Assembly: GCA_964427875.1 (NCBI GenBank)
Contig: CAYRVX010000022.1
Coordinates: 1 to 64,000 of the forward strand
DNA length: 64,000 nucleotides
Reading direction: 5' to 3'
DNA from: CAYRVX01 sp964427875
Lineage (GTDB): Bacteria; Planctomycetota; Phycisphaerae; SM23-33
Shown: piece after piece, positions 35,662 through 42,722 of the stretch
Numbering within the stretch: position 1 is the stretch's first letter
How the letters are laid out: each line of letters starts with the position of its first letter
Program-made: the position numbers and the translations under genes
The notes under the pieces: generated by a model
The model's database searches: none
What the model was told of the DNA's origin: nothing
What the model saw: only the letters and a program-made list of their open reading frames with translations

Positions 35662-35746
35662 AAACATGGGGACGCTAACCGGGTTTCTGGCAAAAATATG
35701 GTTAGCGTCCCCATGTTTCCAAAATATGGTTAGCGTCCCCATGTTT
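35662..35746. repeat. inverted plus tandem copies of a 19-bp repeat
   Basis: The 19-mer GGTTAGCGTCCCCATGTTT occurs at 35700-35718 and 35728-35746 (period 28 bp), and as its reverse complement at 35662-35680. Reading into it from either side gives the residues TWGR and a TAA stop, so it terminates flanking frames on both strands. This resembles sequences flanking REP-associated transposases; the transposase itself is absent. Confidence 0.75.
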
Positions 35747-35891
35747 CCAAACCGGCAATCGGTTCACTGCCGGCCAAGGCTTGTGCCGCCAGGCCGGCCC
35801 TCTCGGCCGCTCCAAGACGGGCGGCAGCAGATGTCCGATGGCAAGAGGCTTGAGGATTCGCGGCCGACGTGTCGATGATGGGAGTAACCAT
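35730..35891 (-). CDS. small reading frame with strong RBS, possibly truncated by repeat
   Basis: A 53-residue frame begins MVTPIIDTSAANPQASC and continues with an Ala-rich helix (LGAAERAGLAAQALAG). AAAGGAGT stands 7 bp before the ATG at 35891, an unusually good site for this region. The last residues (TWGR) and the stop come from the 19-bp repeat, so the frame is probably the 5' part of a longer gene cut by the repeat. No family recognised and no neighbour in operon. Confidence 0.25.
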   Translation of the reverse strand: MVTPIIDTSAANPQASCHRTSAAARLGAAERAGLAAQALAGSEPIAGLETWGR

Positions 35892-36262
35892 AGCACCGAC
35901 TCCTTTCGATGTACGGTGGAAGTTGGGTCACTTCCCTCATCGGCAGGTGTCGGTGTTTTTGTCGCGTCACATTCCCCCGACTGTTACCCTCGATTGAACC
36001 AGGCCCAATTGCTCGAAGAGATGGTCAAGATCGACCATTCCGGAATCGAGATGTACAAGAAGTGGCCCCTGCCCGATCGTCCCCTGAGAGTCCCCCCGGA
36101 AAGTAGACTCGGTATTCGGAGGCTATAAGACCCTGTGCCGCAGACACTCAAGGAACAGGGCGACTTCTTCTCCGCCACCGCTACGACTGGGTGAACCGTG
36201 AATGGTCGGGGAGCCTTGCAGGCGCCGGTCGTCCCTGGATGTCCCCGCACGCGGGACTTGGA

Positions 36263-36343
36263 TCTTCTCTTGACGGCCTTCTGCTCCTGGTCGGTCAGAT
36301 TGGCCAGGCTATCGGTGAACTTATCTGCGATCCGGAAATCCAT
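36263..36343 (-). pseudogene. remnant of RelE-type/UvrD-helicase N-terminus
   Basis: The first 25 codons from the ATG at 36343 read MDFRIADKFTDSLANLTDQE plus QKAVK, the usual opening of a RelE-like domain found alone or at the N-terminus of UvrD-type helicases in environmental bacteria. AGGAGAAGG precedes the ATG. After residue 27 the frame loses all similarity to the family. The remaining several hundred residues are missing, so this is a decayed fragment. Confidence 0.45.
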
Positions 36344-36845
36344 GCCTTCTCCTGCCGTTCCTGTCCGTGCTTGCCGCGTACATCAGGTGCATGGAGGATC
36401 GGCGTTCGTTTCTGCCGAGCCCCGCAGAAGCCAGTCTCGGGCTTCCTACGGGCATTGCAGCGCCTGAAAGCGTGACATGCCCCCGCACCAAGCGATGGCC
36501 TTGACGCTCCCGGCCCCCGATCGTCGTTCATGGCACGCCCCAACCGTGGATTCCAGGCACCGCACGGCGCGTACATCCACGGCGCTCAAGTTGAAGAGCG
36601 TGCCCTTATACGAGGACGTGACTTGGGCGTCGGTCTTGATGTGCGTCTCGGAGATCGCCGAGAGACAGAGAGACTTTCGGGCTAAGGGCCGCGAGACCGG
36701 CGAAAGGGCCTCAAAAAGGTCGCTTGGTTAAGGCCTAGCCGGGCGCCGGCTTGTGGCCTATAATTGCCCCTGACGGGCCGCCCACGGGATACGACTCAAG
36801 GCAATGTCGGCTTTCCACAGGCACCTCGCAGACCGGAGCGTGAGA

Positions 36846-37451
36846 ATGAGAGCCGCCTCAAGACACCTGCTGCTCTGGGGATTGCCGCTGCTTTTCGCCG
36901 CCGGCGGCTGCGGATACGGCCCGTTCGACAACAAGGGCTACGTCACCGACGACGTGATTCGCATGTCGCAGCCAGACGAGGATGAGCTGGCCGAGGTTCT
37001 CGAGGACGACAAGATCAAGTCCATCGTGAACCTGCGCGGCGCGAACGCCGGGAAGGACTGGTACGACACCGAGCTCTCCTTCGCACAGAAGCACGGCATC
37101 GACTTCTACTCCGTTCGCTTGAGCACGGGTCGGCTGCCGACGCGGGAGCAACTCGGCGACCTGATCCGAATCTTCAAGACTGCCAAACGCCCCCTGCTGA
37201 TGCACTGCCAGGGCGGGGCTGACCGCAGCGGCTTCGGCGCGGTTGTTTACAGGCTGGTCATTCTGAAGGATCCTCTCGACGACGCCCTGGAGAGCTTCTC
37301 CGTATGGCACGGACACCTGAAGCGGTATACGCCTTTGGACAAGCTGTTCGATGCCTACCGCGACGAGGCCAACGGCCGGAGCTTCGAGCAGTGGTACGAG
37401 CAGGATTACGACGTCGACAGGCTCAACAGGAAGCTGGACCTGGGCGAGTGA
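36846..37451 (+). CDS. dual-specificity/tyrosine phosphatase-like lipoprotein
   Basis: Protein of 201 residues. The P-loop HCQGGADRSG (Cys 121, Arg 127) is the HCx5R signature of cysteine phosphatases. A general-acid candidate Asp (DWYD) and the preceding SIVNLRG strand fit the DSP fold. The N-terminus LLLWGLPLLFAAGGCGYG looks like a signal with a lipobox-like Cys 22, so it may be a lipid-anchored, extracytoplasmic enzyme. The ATG at 36846 is chosen because it starts the signal and has GGAG upstream; an ATG at 36804 lies in the presumed leader. Possible substrates are phosphoproteins, phosphoinositides or phosphosugars. Confidence 0.85.
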   Translation: MRAASRHLLLWGLPLLFAAGGCGYGPFDNKGYVTDDVIRMSQPDEDELAEVLEDDKIKSIVNLRGANAGKDWYDTELSFAQKHGIDFYSVRLSTGRLPTREQLGDLIRIFKTAKRPLLMHCQGGADRSGFGAVVYRLVILKDPLDDALESFSVWHGHLKRYTPLDKLFDAYRDEANGRSFEQWYEQDYDVDRLNRKLDLGE

Positions 37452-37510
37452 GCAGTCCGAAGCAGTGTTTGAATGGCGGTGCAGGTCACGGCCCCCACAC
37501 CTCTCGAAGC

Positions 37511-37597
37511 AGACGGAAGGTGCGGTTCCAGGGCGAGCTGCTCGCGCTGCTCAAGAAACATGGGATTGAATATGACAAACGGTATATATGGGGCTGA
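37511..37597 (+). pseudogene. C-terminal fragment of an IS200-like / REP-associated transposase
   Basis: 28 codons reading RRKVRFQGELLALLKKHG then IEYDKRYIWG and a stop. The form F-Q-x-E-h-x-x-h-L-x-x-H-x-h-x-Y-D-x-R-Y-h-W is the usual end of Y1-type (IS200/RAYT) transposases common in Planctomycetota. No HUH motif or catalytic Tyr region is found upstream, so only the tail survives. The structured sequence that follows suits the 3' end of such an element. Confidence 0.55.
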
Positions 37598-37604
37598 TCT
37601 TCCG

Positions 37605-37809
37605 GCCACCCCTTCGGGGTGCTCTGGTGGGGCCACGGTTTCCGGAGGCTGCGCCTCCGGCTAACTTCCCTCGGCCCCTTTGGGGCCAGACATCCGGGCG
37701 CGCAAGCTGTCCCTGCCGAGGAAGCCGGGCGGACAGCTTGAGAGACGCGCCGCAACACTCGACCGATGGGCGAGGAGAGTTCCTGCAGCGACTACCCCGA
37801 AGGGGTGGC
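37605..37809. repeat. hairpin-rich element bounded by a 16-bp perfect inverted repeat
   Basis: The outer arms GCCACCCCTTCGGGGT (37605-37620) and its exact reverse complement (37794-37809) are each also small hairpins. Inside lie CCGGAGG/CCTCCGG (37642-37660), GGCCCC/GGGGCC (37673-37687) and AAGCTGTCC/GGACAGCTT (37704-37739). It follows the transposase tail directly, so it is probably the non-coding end of the same REP/RAYT element or a MITE-like derivative. Confidence 0.65.
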
Positions 37810-37834
37810 GGGAGACGACGCACTACGGCCGCCG

Positions 37835-38371
37835 TCAGTCGATCAGGACCAGGCCGAAGTAGTGCTGGGGGTCCTGGCGGGTGCGGGCGACCTGGACCTC
37901 GAAGCCGTGCTTGCGGGCGGTCGCGAAGACGTCGATGCCGCAGGCCTCCATCGCCGGGCGGGCCTGGTAGGCGTGGCGGCAGCCCTCGTCGAAACTGCAC
38001 GCCTCGCACAGCGTGCAAGGCCCGGCGCCGAGGCCGAGGGCCTTGTAGTGGCCGTCGAGGAACAGCCGCCTCTCCAGAGCGACGGCGATCTCCTTTGTCC
38101 GGCCGGGCGGGGACTCGAACAGCACGGTCCGGCGGTAGCCGTCGAGCATGGCCCGCGTCTCGTCGGGCGTCGGCGAGTGCGGCGGGCAGACGAGGCTCGA
38201 TCCGTAGCAGCCGCAGCCGAAGCGGCACTTCCAGCGGACCCACTGGGCGGTCTCGACATTCGAGGGCGAAACGACCTTCGCCCGCAGCGCGCCCATCTCC
38301 TCGGCCATCGCCGCGAAACGCCTGTCGGACGCGGGGGCCTTTCGCCTCTTCGAACCGGGCTCACGTGCCAT
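37835..38371 (-). CDS. DUF2284 predicted metal-binding protein
   Basis: Protein of 178 residues, cytoplasmic. The Cys pattern KCRFGCGCYGSSLVCPPHSP near residue 50, and GPCTLCEACSFDEGC near 130, is the signature of DUF2284, a predicted metal- or Fe-S-binding family. The first 25 residues are basic. The ATG at 38371 lies inside the end of the upstream FG-GAP gene (11-bp overlap), with GGAACAGGAGA upstream. The overlap suggests co-translation, but the link between an exported repeat protein and this one is unclear. Confidence 0.85.
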   Translation of the reverse strand: MAREPGSKRRKAPASDRRFAAMAEEMGALRAKVVSPSNVETAQWVRWKCRFGCGCYGSSLVCPPHSPTPDETRAMLDGYRRTVLFESPPGRTKEIAVALERRLFLDGHYKALGLGAGPCTLCEACSFDEGCRHAYQARPAMEACGIDVFATARKHGFEVQVARTRQDPQHYFGLVLID

Positions 38372-39965
38372 GAACGGTCTCCTGTTCCTCGCGGACCTCC
38401 ACGGTCGAGCCGGAGCTGACCGACCTTCTCTCCACGCGCCTGCCGGACGGGTGGAACTCCACGCGAACGTCCACCGCCCGGCGCGATCCCAGGCCGAAAT
38501 GGCGCTCGGTGGCGGCGGCCGTGTAGTAGCTGTGGAAGCTCTGGCGCCCCCAGATCGCGACCTGCTCGTACCACAGCCGCCGCCGCGGGTCGCCGAGGCC
38601 GCCCGCCTCGTAGATGCGGATCTTCGCGCCGCTTGCCGCCCGGTTGCCGCGCCGCCCCACCGGCCGCACGCGGAGCCAGCCGCGCGCCGGCAGATCGTTC
38701 CGCAGGACGGCCACGCCCTTCTGCTTCGCCCCGGGGCCGCGGCCGCACGCGACCAGGTCCAGGTCGCCGTCGCCGTCGATGTCGCCGAAGCACAGCCCCT
38801 CGTCCACGGCGGACCATGCCCTGGCGGGCAGGCCCCAGGAGGCATTCGCGGAGGCGAAACTCCCGCCACCCGTTCCCCGAAGCACGGTCAGGAAGTGCTT
38901 GCCGTTGACGAGGACGTCGGCCAGGCCGTCGTTGTCGACGTCGGTAACGACGGCCCCGCCCCAGTTCGTGTGTGCCGGCCTGGGGGAGGCGCGGCGGTCC
39001 TTGGCTGCGGAGATCGCGTCGGCCTTTCGCGTGAAGCGGCCTCGCCCGTCGTTGAGGTAGACGGCCAGCGTGCGCCCTTCCACGCAGATGAGGTCGGCGT
39101 CTGCGTCCTGGTCCAGGTCGCCCGCGCCGTGGATGCTCCCGCCTTGAGCGTCCAGCCCGGCTGCGGCGGTGATATCGGAGAAGACAAGCTTGCCGTCGTT
39201 CCGCAGGATTCGCCGCCCGGGCGGGTTGTAGCCGCGCTGGCTCACCAGCAGGTCGAGGTCGCCGTCGCCGTCGATGTCGATCGGGATCGCGCCGCTCTCC
39301 CTGAGGGCGCCGCCCAGGAGGCGCTTGTCTGCAAACGTCCCGTCGCCCTTGCCGAGGAGCAGGAGGATCTTCGCCTCGGCGTCCCTGCGCCCACCGGCGT
39401 CGGCGAGGTAATCGACGAAGCCGTCGCCGTTCACGTCGGCCATCGCCGCCGCGCGGTTGAAGTGGTCGAGCCGATGGCTGCGCTGGAAGCTCCAGGCAGC
39501 CGGCCGCCCGGCCCGGAGGTCATTGAGATACAGCACCCCGCCGCCGTCGTGCCAGGAGCAGTGCAGATCGACCTTGCCGTCCTCGTCGTAGTCGTAGGCC
39601 AGGCGGATCTCCCCGCCGGGGTACGGGATGTCATCGTCGTGCCGCACGCCGCGCGGGATGGCGAGCCCGGGGTCAACGTAGGTGAAATGCCCTTTGCCGT
39701 CGTTGCGGGCGGCTGCGGCCGGACTGCCGTGACCGGCCAGGTGGAGGTCGAGATCGCCGTCGCCGTCCAGGTCGATCAGGTCCAGGCCGCTCAGCCACCA
39801 CTTCGGAACGTTCCGGTAGTGTGCTTCGACGACGGCCGCGACGCCGGACTGACCCGTCACGTCGGCGAAGGCGGCGTTGGGCGGCGCGGCCGGGCTTCTG
39901 TCGGCCCCTTCAGCCGCCGCGCCCATGCAGGCAAGCGCGACCAGCAGCAGCGCATCCCTTCTCAT
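38361..39965 (-). CDS. exported FG-GAP/VCBS repeat protein with ASPIC/UnbV tail
   Basis: Protein of 534 residues with a signal peptide (MRRDALLLVALACMGAAAEG). Repeated DxDxDG calcium loops mark integrin-like FG-GAP blades: LIDLDGDGDLDLH, YDYDEDGKVDL, DVNGDGFVDYL, DIDGDGDLDLLV, DVDNDGLADVL and DIDGDGDLDLV. The last 100 residues (ASGAKIRIYEAGG, SFHSYYTAAATERHFGLG, VEFHPSGRR) match the ASPIC/UnbV domain of CRTAC1-like proteins. Role: calcium-dependent extracellular binding or adhesion, no enzymatic site seen. GAGGAGGCG lies before the ATG. Its start is only 18 bp from the divergent acetyltransferase start. Confidence 0.88.
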   Translation of the reverse strand: MRRDALLLVALACMGAAAEGADRSPAAPPNAAFADVTGQSGVAAVVEAHYRNVPKWWLSGLDLIDLDGDGDLDLHLAGHGSPAAAARNDGKGHFTYVDPGLAIPRGVRHDDDIPYPGGEIRLAYDYDEDGKVDLHCSWHDGGGVLYLNDLRAGRPAAWSFQRSHRLDHFNRAAAMADVNGDGFVDYLADAGGRRDAEAKILLLLGKGDGTFADKRLLGGALRESGAIPIDIDGDGDLDLLVSQRGYNPPGRRILRNDGKLVFSDITAAAGLDAQGGSIHGAGDLDQDADADLICVEGRTLAVYLNDGRGRFTRKADAISAAKDRRASPRPAHTNWGGAVVTDVDNDGLADVLVNGKHFLTVLRGTGGGSFASANASWGLPARAWSAVDEGLCFGDIDGDGDLDLVACGRGPGAKQKGVAVLRNDLPARGWLRVRPVGRRGNRAASGAKIRIYEAGGLGDPRRRLWYEQVAIWGRQSFHSYYTAAATERHFGLGSRRAVDVRVEFHPSGRRVERRSVSSGSTVEVREEQETVHGT

Positions 39966-39983
39966 GACCCGCCTCCTCGTTGT

Positions 39984-40670
39984 ATGATGAATGCAGAGAT
40001 GAGAAAGAATCTCATTATCCTCGGCACGGGCGGAAACTGCATGGATATCCTGGAAGCCGTCCGTGAGATTAACGGATCAGCGGCTGAGGGTCTCTACGAA
40101 TGTGTGGGCTTCCTCGATGACGACGCAGAGAAACGGGGCAGGGAGTACTGCGGGGTCAAGGTGCTGGGGCCCCTCGACGCTGCGCCGCAGTACGCCGACT
40201 GCCTCTTCGTCAACGGGATCGGCAGTCCCGCCAACTTCTGGCGGAAGAGGGACATCATCGCCAGGACCGGCCTGCCGCTGGAGAGGTTCGAGACTGTCGT
40301 TCACCCCTCGGCGAGCGTTTCCGGAACGTCGCAAGTCGGCCGTGGAGGCGTGGTGCTCCAGAACGTCGCCATCGCCTCCAATGCGTCGATCGGCAACCAT
40401 GTCATCATTCTTCCCAACAGCGTGATCGGCCACGACGACGTTATCGGGGACTACACCTGCATTGCAGGCGGCGTCTGCATCGCCGGCGGCGTGGCCGTGG
40501 GGGAGTCGTGTTATCTCGGCGCGAACTCGACGATCAGGGGGAACACGAGGATCGGGGATCGCTGCCTCATTGGAATGGGCAGCGTCGTTCTGGGAAGCGT
40601 GGACGCCAACAGCGTGGTCGTGGGCAACCCGGCACGATACGTGCGAAAGACCGTCGGCGAGGAAGCGTAG
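39984..40670 (+). CDS. hexapeptide-repeat sugar O/N-acetyltransferase (NeuD/PglD-like)
   Basis: Protein of 228 residues. The N-terminal nucleotide-fold part reads NLIILGTGGNCMDIL and YECVGFLDDDAEKRG. The C-terminal left-handed beta-helix is made of hexapeptide repeats (VGRGGVVLQNVAIASNASIG, NSVIGHDDVIGDYTCIAGG) and ends SVVVGNPARYVRK. This is the NeuD/PglD plan of acetyl-CoA-dependent enzymes acting on nucleotide sugars or sialic-acid precursors. ATG codons at 39984, 39987 and 39999 compete and none has a strong RBS. Its promoter must lie inside the divergent gene. It could take part in surface-polysaccharide synthesis, though no other such gene lies nearby. Confidence 0.88.
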   Translation: MMNAEMRKNLIILGTGGNCMDILEAVREINGSAAEGLYECVGFLDDDAEKRGREYCGVKVLGPLDAAPQYADCLFVNGIGSPANFWRKRDIIARTGLPLERFETVVHPSASVSGTSQVGRGGVVLQNVAIASNASIGNHVIILPNSVIGHDDVIGDYTCIAGGVCIAGGVAVGESCYLGANSTIRGNTRIGDRCLIGMGSVVLGSVDANSVVVGNPARYVRKTVGEEA

Positions 40671-40694
40671 CGGGATGCGCACAACGAAACGCCG

Positions 40695-42509
40695 TCACGG
40701 CAGCGCGCCGGCGGCGGATTCTCCCGCGGCGTGGATCACCCCGGTGTCACGGTCCACGACGAGCATGGCGGCGCTGGAGCGGCCGATCGAGCCGATCCTG
40801 TGGCCGCGCTGCTCCAGCTCCTTGGCGGCCGCGGCGGCGCGACGCGGCAGCGAGATGATGTTTGCCCGCTTGATCGTCCTGCCCCGGTCCGGGCTGGGGT
40901 TGAAGGAATCCTCCAGGTGCCCCGTGTACAGCCGGCTGTCTCTCAGGGCTTCGCGCGGAAGCTGGCCGAACTCGGTGTGCCCAAGGAGCAGGGACAACGT
41001 TCTCTGGTCCTGTAGATCGCCCCCGGCGACGGAGACCGCGGCGACAGCCCTGCCGTCCTTCAGCACGATCGTTGGGGTCAGCGTGATCCGCGGCCGCTTG
41101 CCCGGCTGGATACGGTTCGGATGGCCCGGCAGGGCGTTCATGCTCCGCAATCGGTTCCCGTGTGTCACCCCGGTGGCCGGATCGACGTGATAGGGCCTGT
41201 TGCAGCTCGGCGTGGCGGCCACCACGTTGCCCCACCGGTCCGCCACCACGCACGTGGTCGTGCCCCCGGGCGAGGGCCCCTTGCGGCGAGGCGGCACGAC
41301 CGGCTTCATGTTGACCGGGTCCCCGGGGCGTATCTCGCTCGACGGCTTCTTCACGTCGATCAGGCGACGCCGCATCGTGGCGTACTCGTCGGACAGCAGC
41401 TTCTCCAGCGGCACGTCGGCGAACAGCGGGTCGGCGTAATGGTAGTCGCGGTCGGCGAACGCCAGCTTCATCGCCTCGACGACCGCGTGGCAGTAGTCCG
41501 CCGAGAGGTGCCCCATGCCCTTGAGGTCGAAGCCTTCCAGGAGCCGCAGCGACTCCAGCAGCGCCGGGCCCTGCGTCCACGGGCCGCATTTGCACACCGT
41601 GAAGCCTCGATAGCTGGCCGTCACCGGCCTCTCCACGCGGACCTTGAAAGCCTCGAAGTCCCTCTTCCGCAGGAAGCCGCCGTTGCGGCGGAAGTACTTC
41701 GCCATGTCGGCCGCGACGTCGCCCTTGTAGAAGCGCTCGTGGACCGCCCGGAGTCCGGCCGCCCTGTCCGGCTCTGCTTTCTGCTCGGCCTCCGCGAGCT
41801 TGCGGAAGGTAGCGGCGAGGGCCGGATGCCAGTCCCGCCCGCCCCTGTCGAGCATGCCCATGGCATACGCGGCCGCCTGTTTGAAGGACACGGTCCCGCA
41901 AAGCTCCAGCAGCTTGACGCAGCCGCCGACGGCCCCGGGGACTGGGGCGTGCTTGATGGAGGCCTGCCCGGCCGTCCTCAGCGGGTTGTCGTAGAACCAT
42001 TGGATCGAGTTCGCGTCCCGCGGCGCCCCTCCCACGCCGCAGATGACCTTCACGGCCCGGGCCTTGGCGTCGTACACGAGGATGGGGCAATCGCCCCCGA
42101 TGGCGAAGGCCCCGTAGTCGCCGATGCTCAGCGCGAGGATGGCGGCCGCGGCGGCGTCGGCGGCGTTGCCGCCCTGCTCCAGGACCGCCAGTCCCGCCTC
42201 GACGCCGCAGGAGTCGTGGGACGCCACGGCCCCGCCCTTGCCGGACTTGGGGCGCGCCGGCCGCCGGGCGGGTCTTTTCTCTCCGGATGATCGGGGCATG
42301 CGGCTTCTCCCGAGCTGGGCGACCTCGGATTCCGTCGGTGCCCCGTCGCGGTCGGCATCCGCTTCCGGGAAGCTCTTGAGGGATCGCCCGTACCTCTCAC
42401 GGGTCTGCGACGTCCGCTCCTCGCCGATACCTGCGGCGGCGATCGACGCCAGTACCACCGCCGCGAGAATGCCAAGGCATGCAGCGCTCGGTTGTCCCAT
42501 CCTGCACAT
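40695..42509 (-). CDS. gamma-glutamyltransferase family protein with EF-hand-like loop
   Basis: Exported Ntn-hydrolase of 604 residues. Signal peptide to about 28 (ILAAVVLASIAAAG). An EF-hand-like loop DADRDGAPTESE lies near residue 50. The large-subunit region follows: HDSCGVEAGLAVLEQGGNAADA, GGDCPILVYDAK. The autocleavage site is PGG-T417-TTCVVADRWGN, where Thr 417 aligns with the nucleophile of known enzymes; the usual TTH reads TTT here. The small subunit includes RLRSMNALPGHPNRIQPGKR and AGGDLQDQRTLSLL. It would process gamma-glutamyl or related amide bonds outside the cytoplasm. The ATG at 42509 has GAGGTGG upstream, better than the ATG at 42542. Confidence 0.88.
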   Translation of the reverse strand: MCRMGQPSAACLGILAAVVLASIAAAGIGEERTSQTRERYGRSLKSFPEADADRDGAPTESEVAQLGRSRMPRSSGEKRPARRPARPKSGKGGAVASHDSCGVEAGLAVLEQGGNAADAAAAAILALSIGDYGAFAIGGDCPILVYDAKARAVKVICGVGGAPRDANSIQWFYDNPLRTAGQASIKHAPVPGAVGGCVKLLELCGTVSFKQAAAYAMGMLDRGGRDWHPALAATFRKLAEAEQKAEPDRAAGLRAVHERFYKGDVAADMAKYFRRNGGFLRKRDFEAFKVRVERPVTASYRGFTVCKCGPWTQGPALLESLRLLEGFDLKGMGHLSADYCHAVVEAMKLAFADRDYHYADPLFADVPLEKLLSDEYATMRRRLIDVKKPSSEIRPGDPVNMKPVVPPRRKGPSPGGTTTCVVADRWGNVVAATPSCNRPYHVDPATGVTHGNRLRSMNALPGHPNRIQPGKRPRITLTPTIVLKDGRAVAAVSVAGGDLQDQRTLSLLLGHTEFGQLPREALRDSRLYTGHLEDSFNPSPDRGRTIKRANIISLPRRAAAAAKELEQRGHRIGSIGRSSAAMLVVDRDTGVIHAAGESAAGALP

Positions 42510-42722
42510 GATGCCACCTCGTGCAAGGCTCTGAAGTCGCAAGAACTGGAGTATTCGAGCGATGTATTGTATGAATCGCCCTGAGTGCCGCCTACTCGAA
42601 TCCGAAACTATGTGGCCGGCGACCTCCTCAGGTCAACCCGGCCCTGCGCGGGCGGCGGTGGGAAGAAACGCTCAGAGAGGGCCGGCAGGCCGGTGCGGAA
42701 CACCCGGGAAAAGGAGCACGCG

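Larger units (their letters stand above)
35495..36845. other. 1.35-kb decayed region
   Basis: No intact gene of normal size. It holds inverted and direct repeats (35662-35746), a small reading frame with a good RBS (35730-35891), and the broken start of a RelE/helicase-type gene (36263-36343). The remainder shows only short, mutually inconsistent open stretches. A TATAAT at 36759-36764 may serve the phosphatase gene downstream. Base composition is lower in GC than the flanks, which fits a mobile-element graveyard. Confidence 0.6.
37452..37834. other. 383-bp intergenic region with transposase tail and hairpins
   Basis: Between the phosphatase stop and the DUF2284 gene. The first part carries a transposase C-terminal fragment (37511-37597), the rest a run of strong hairpins (37605-37809). 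Both are listed separately. No intact gene. Confidence 0.6.

Noticed and set aside
36295..36576. 93-residue minus-strand frame upstream of the RelE-type remnant
   Set aside because: No RBS, Cys/Arg-rich random composition and inconsistent with the remnant frame.
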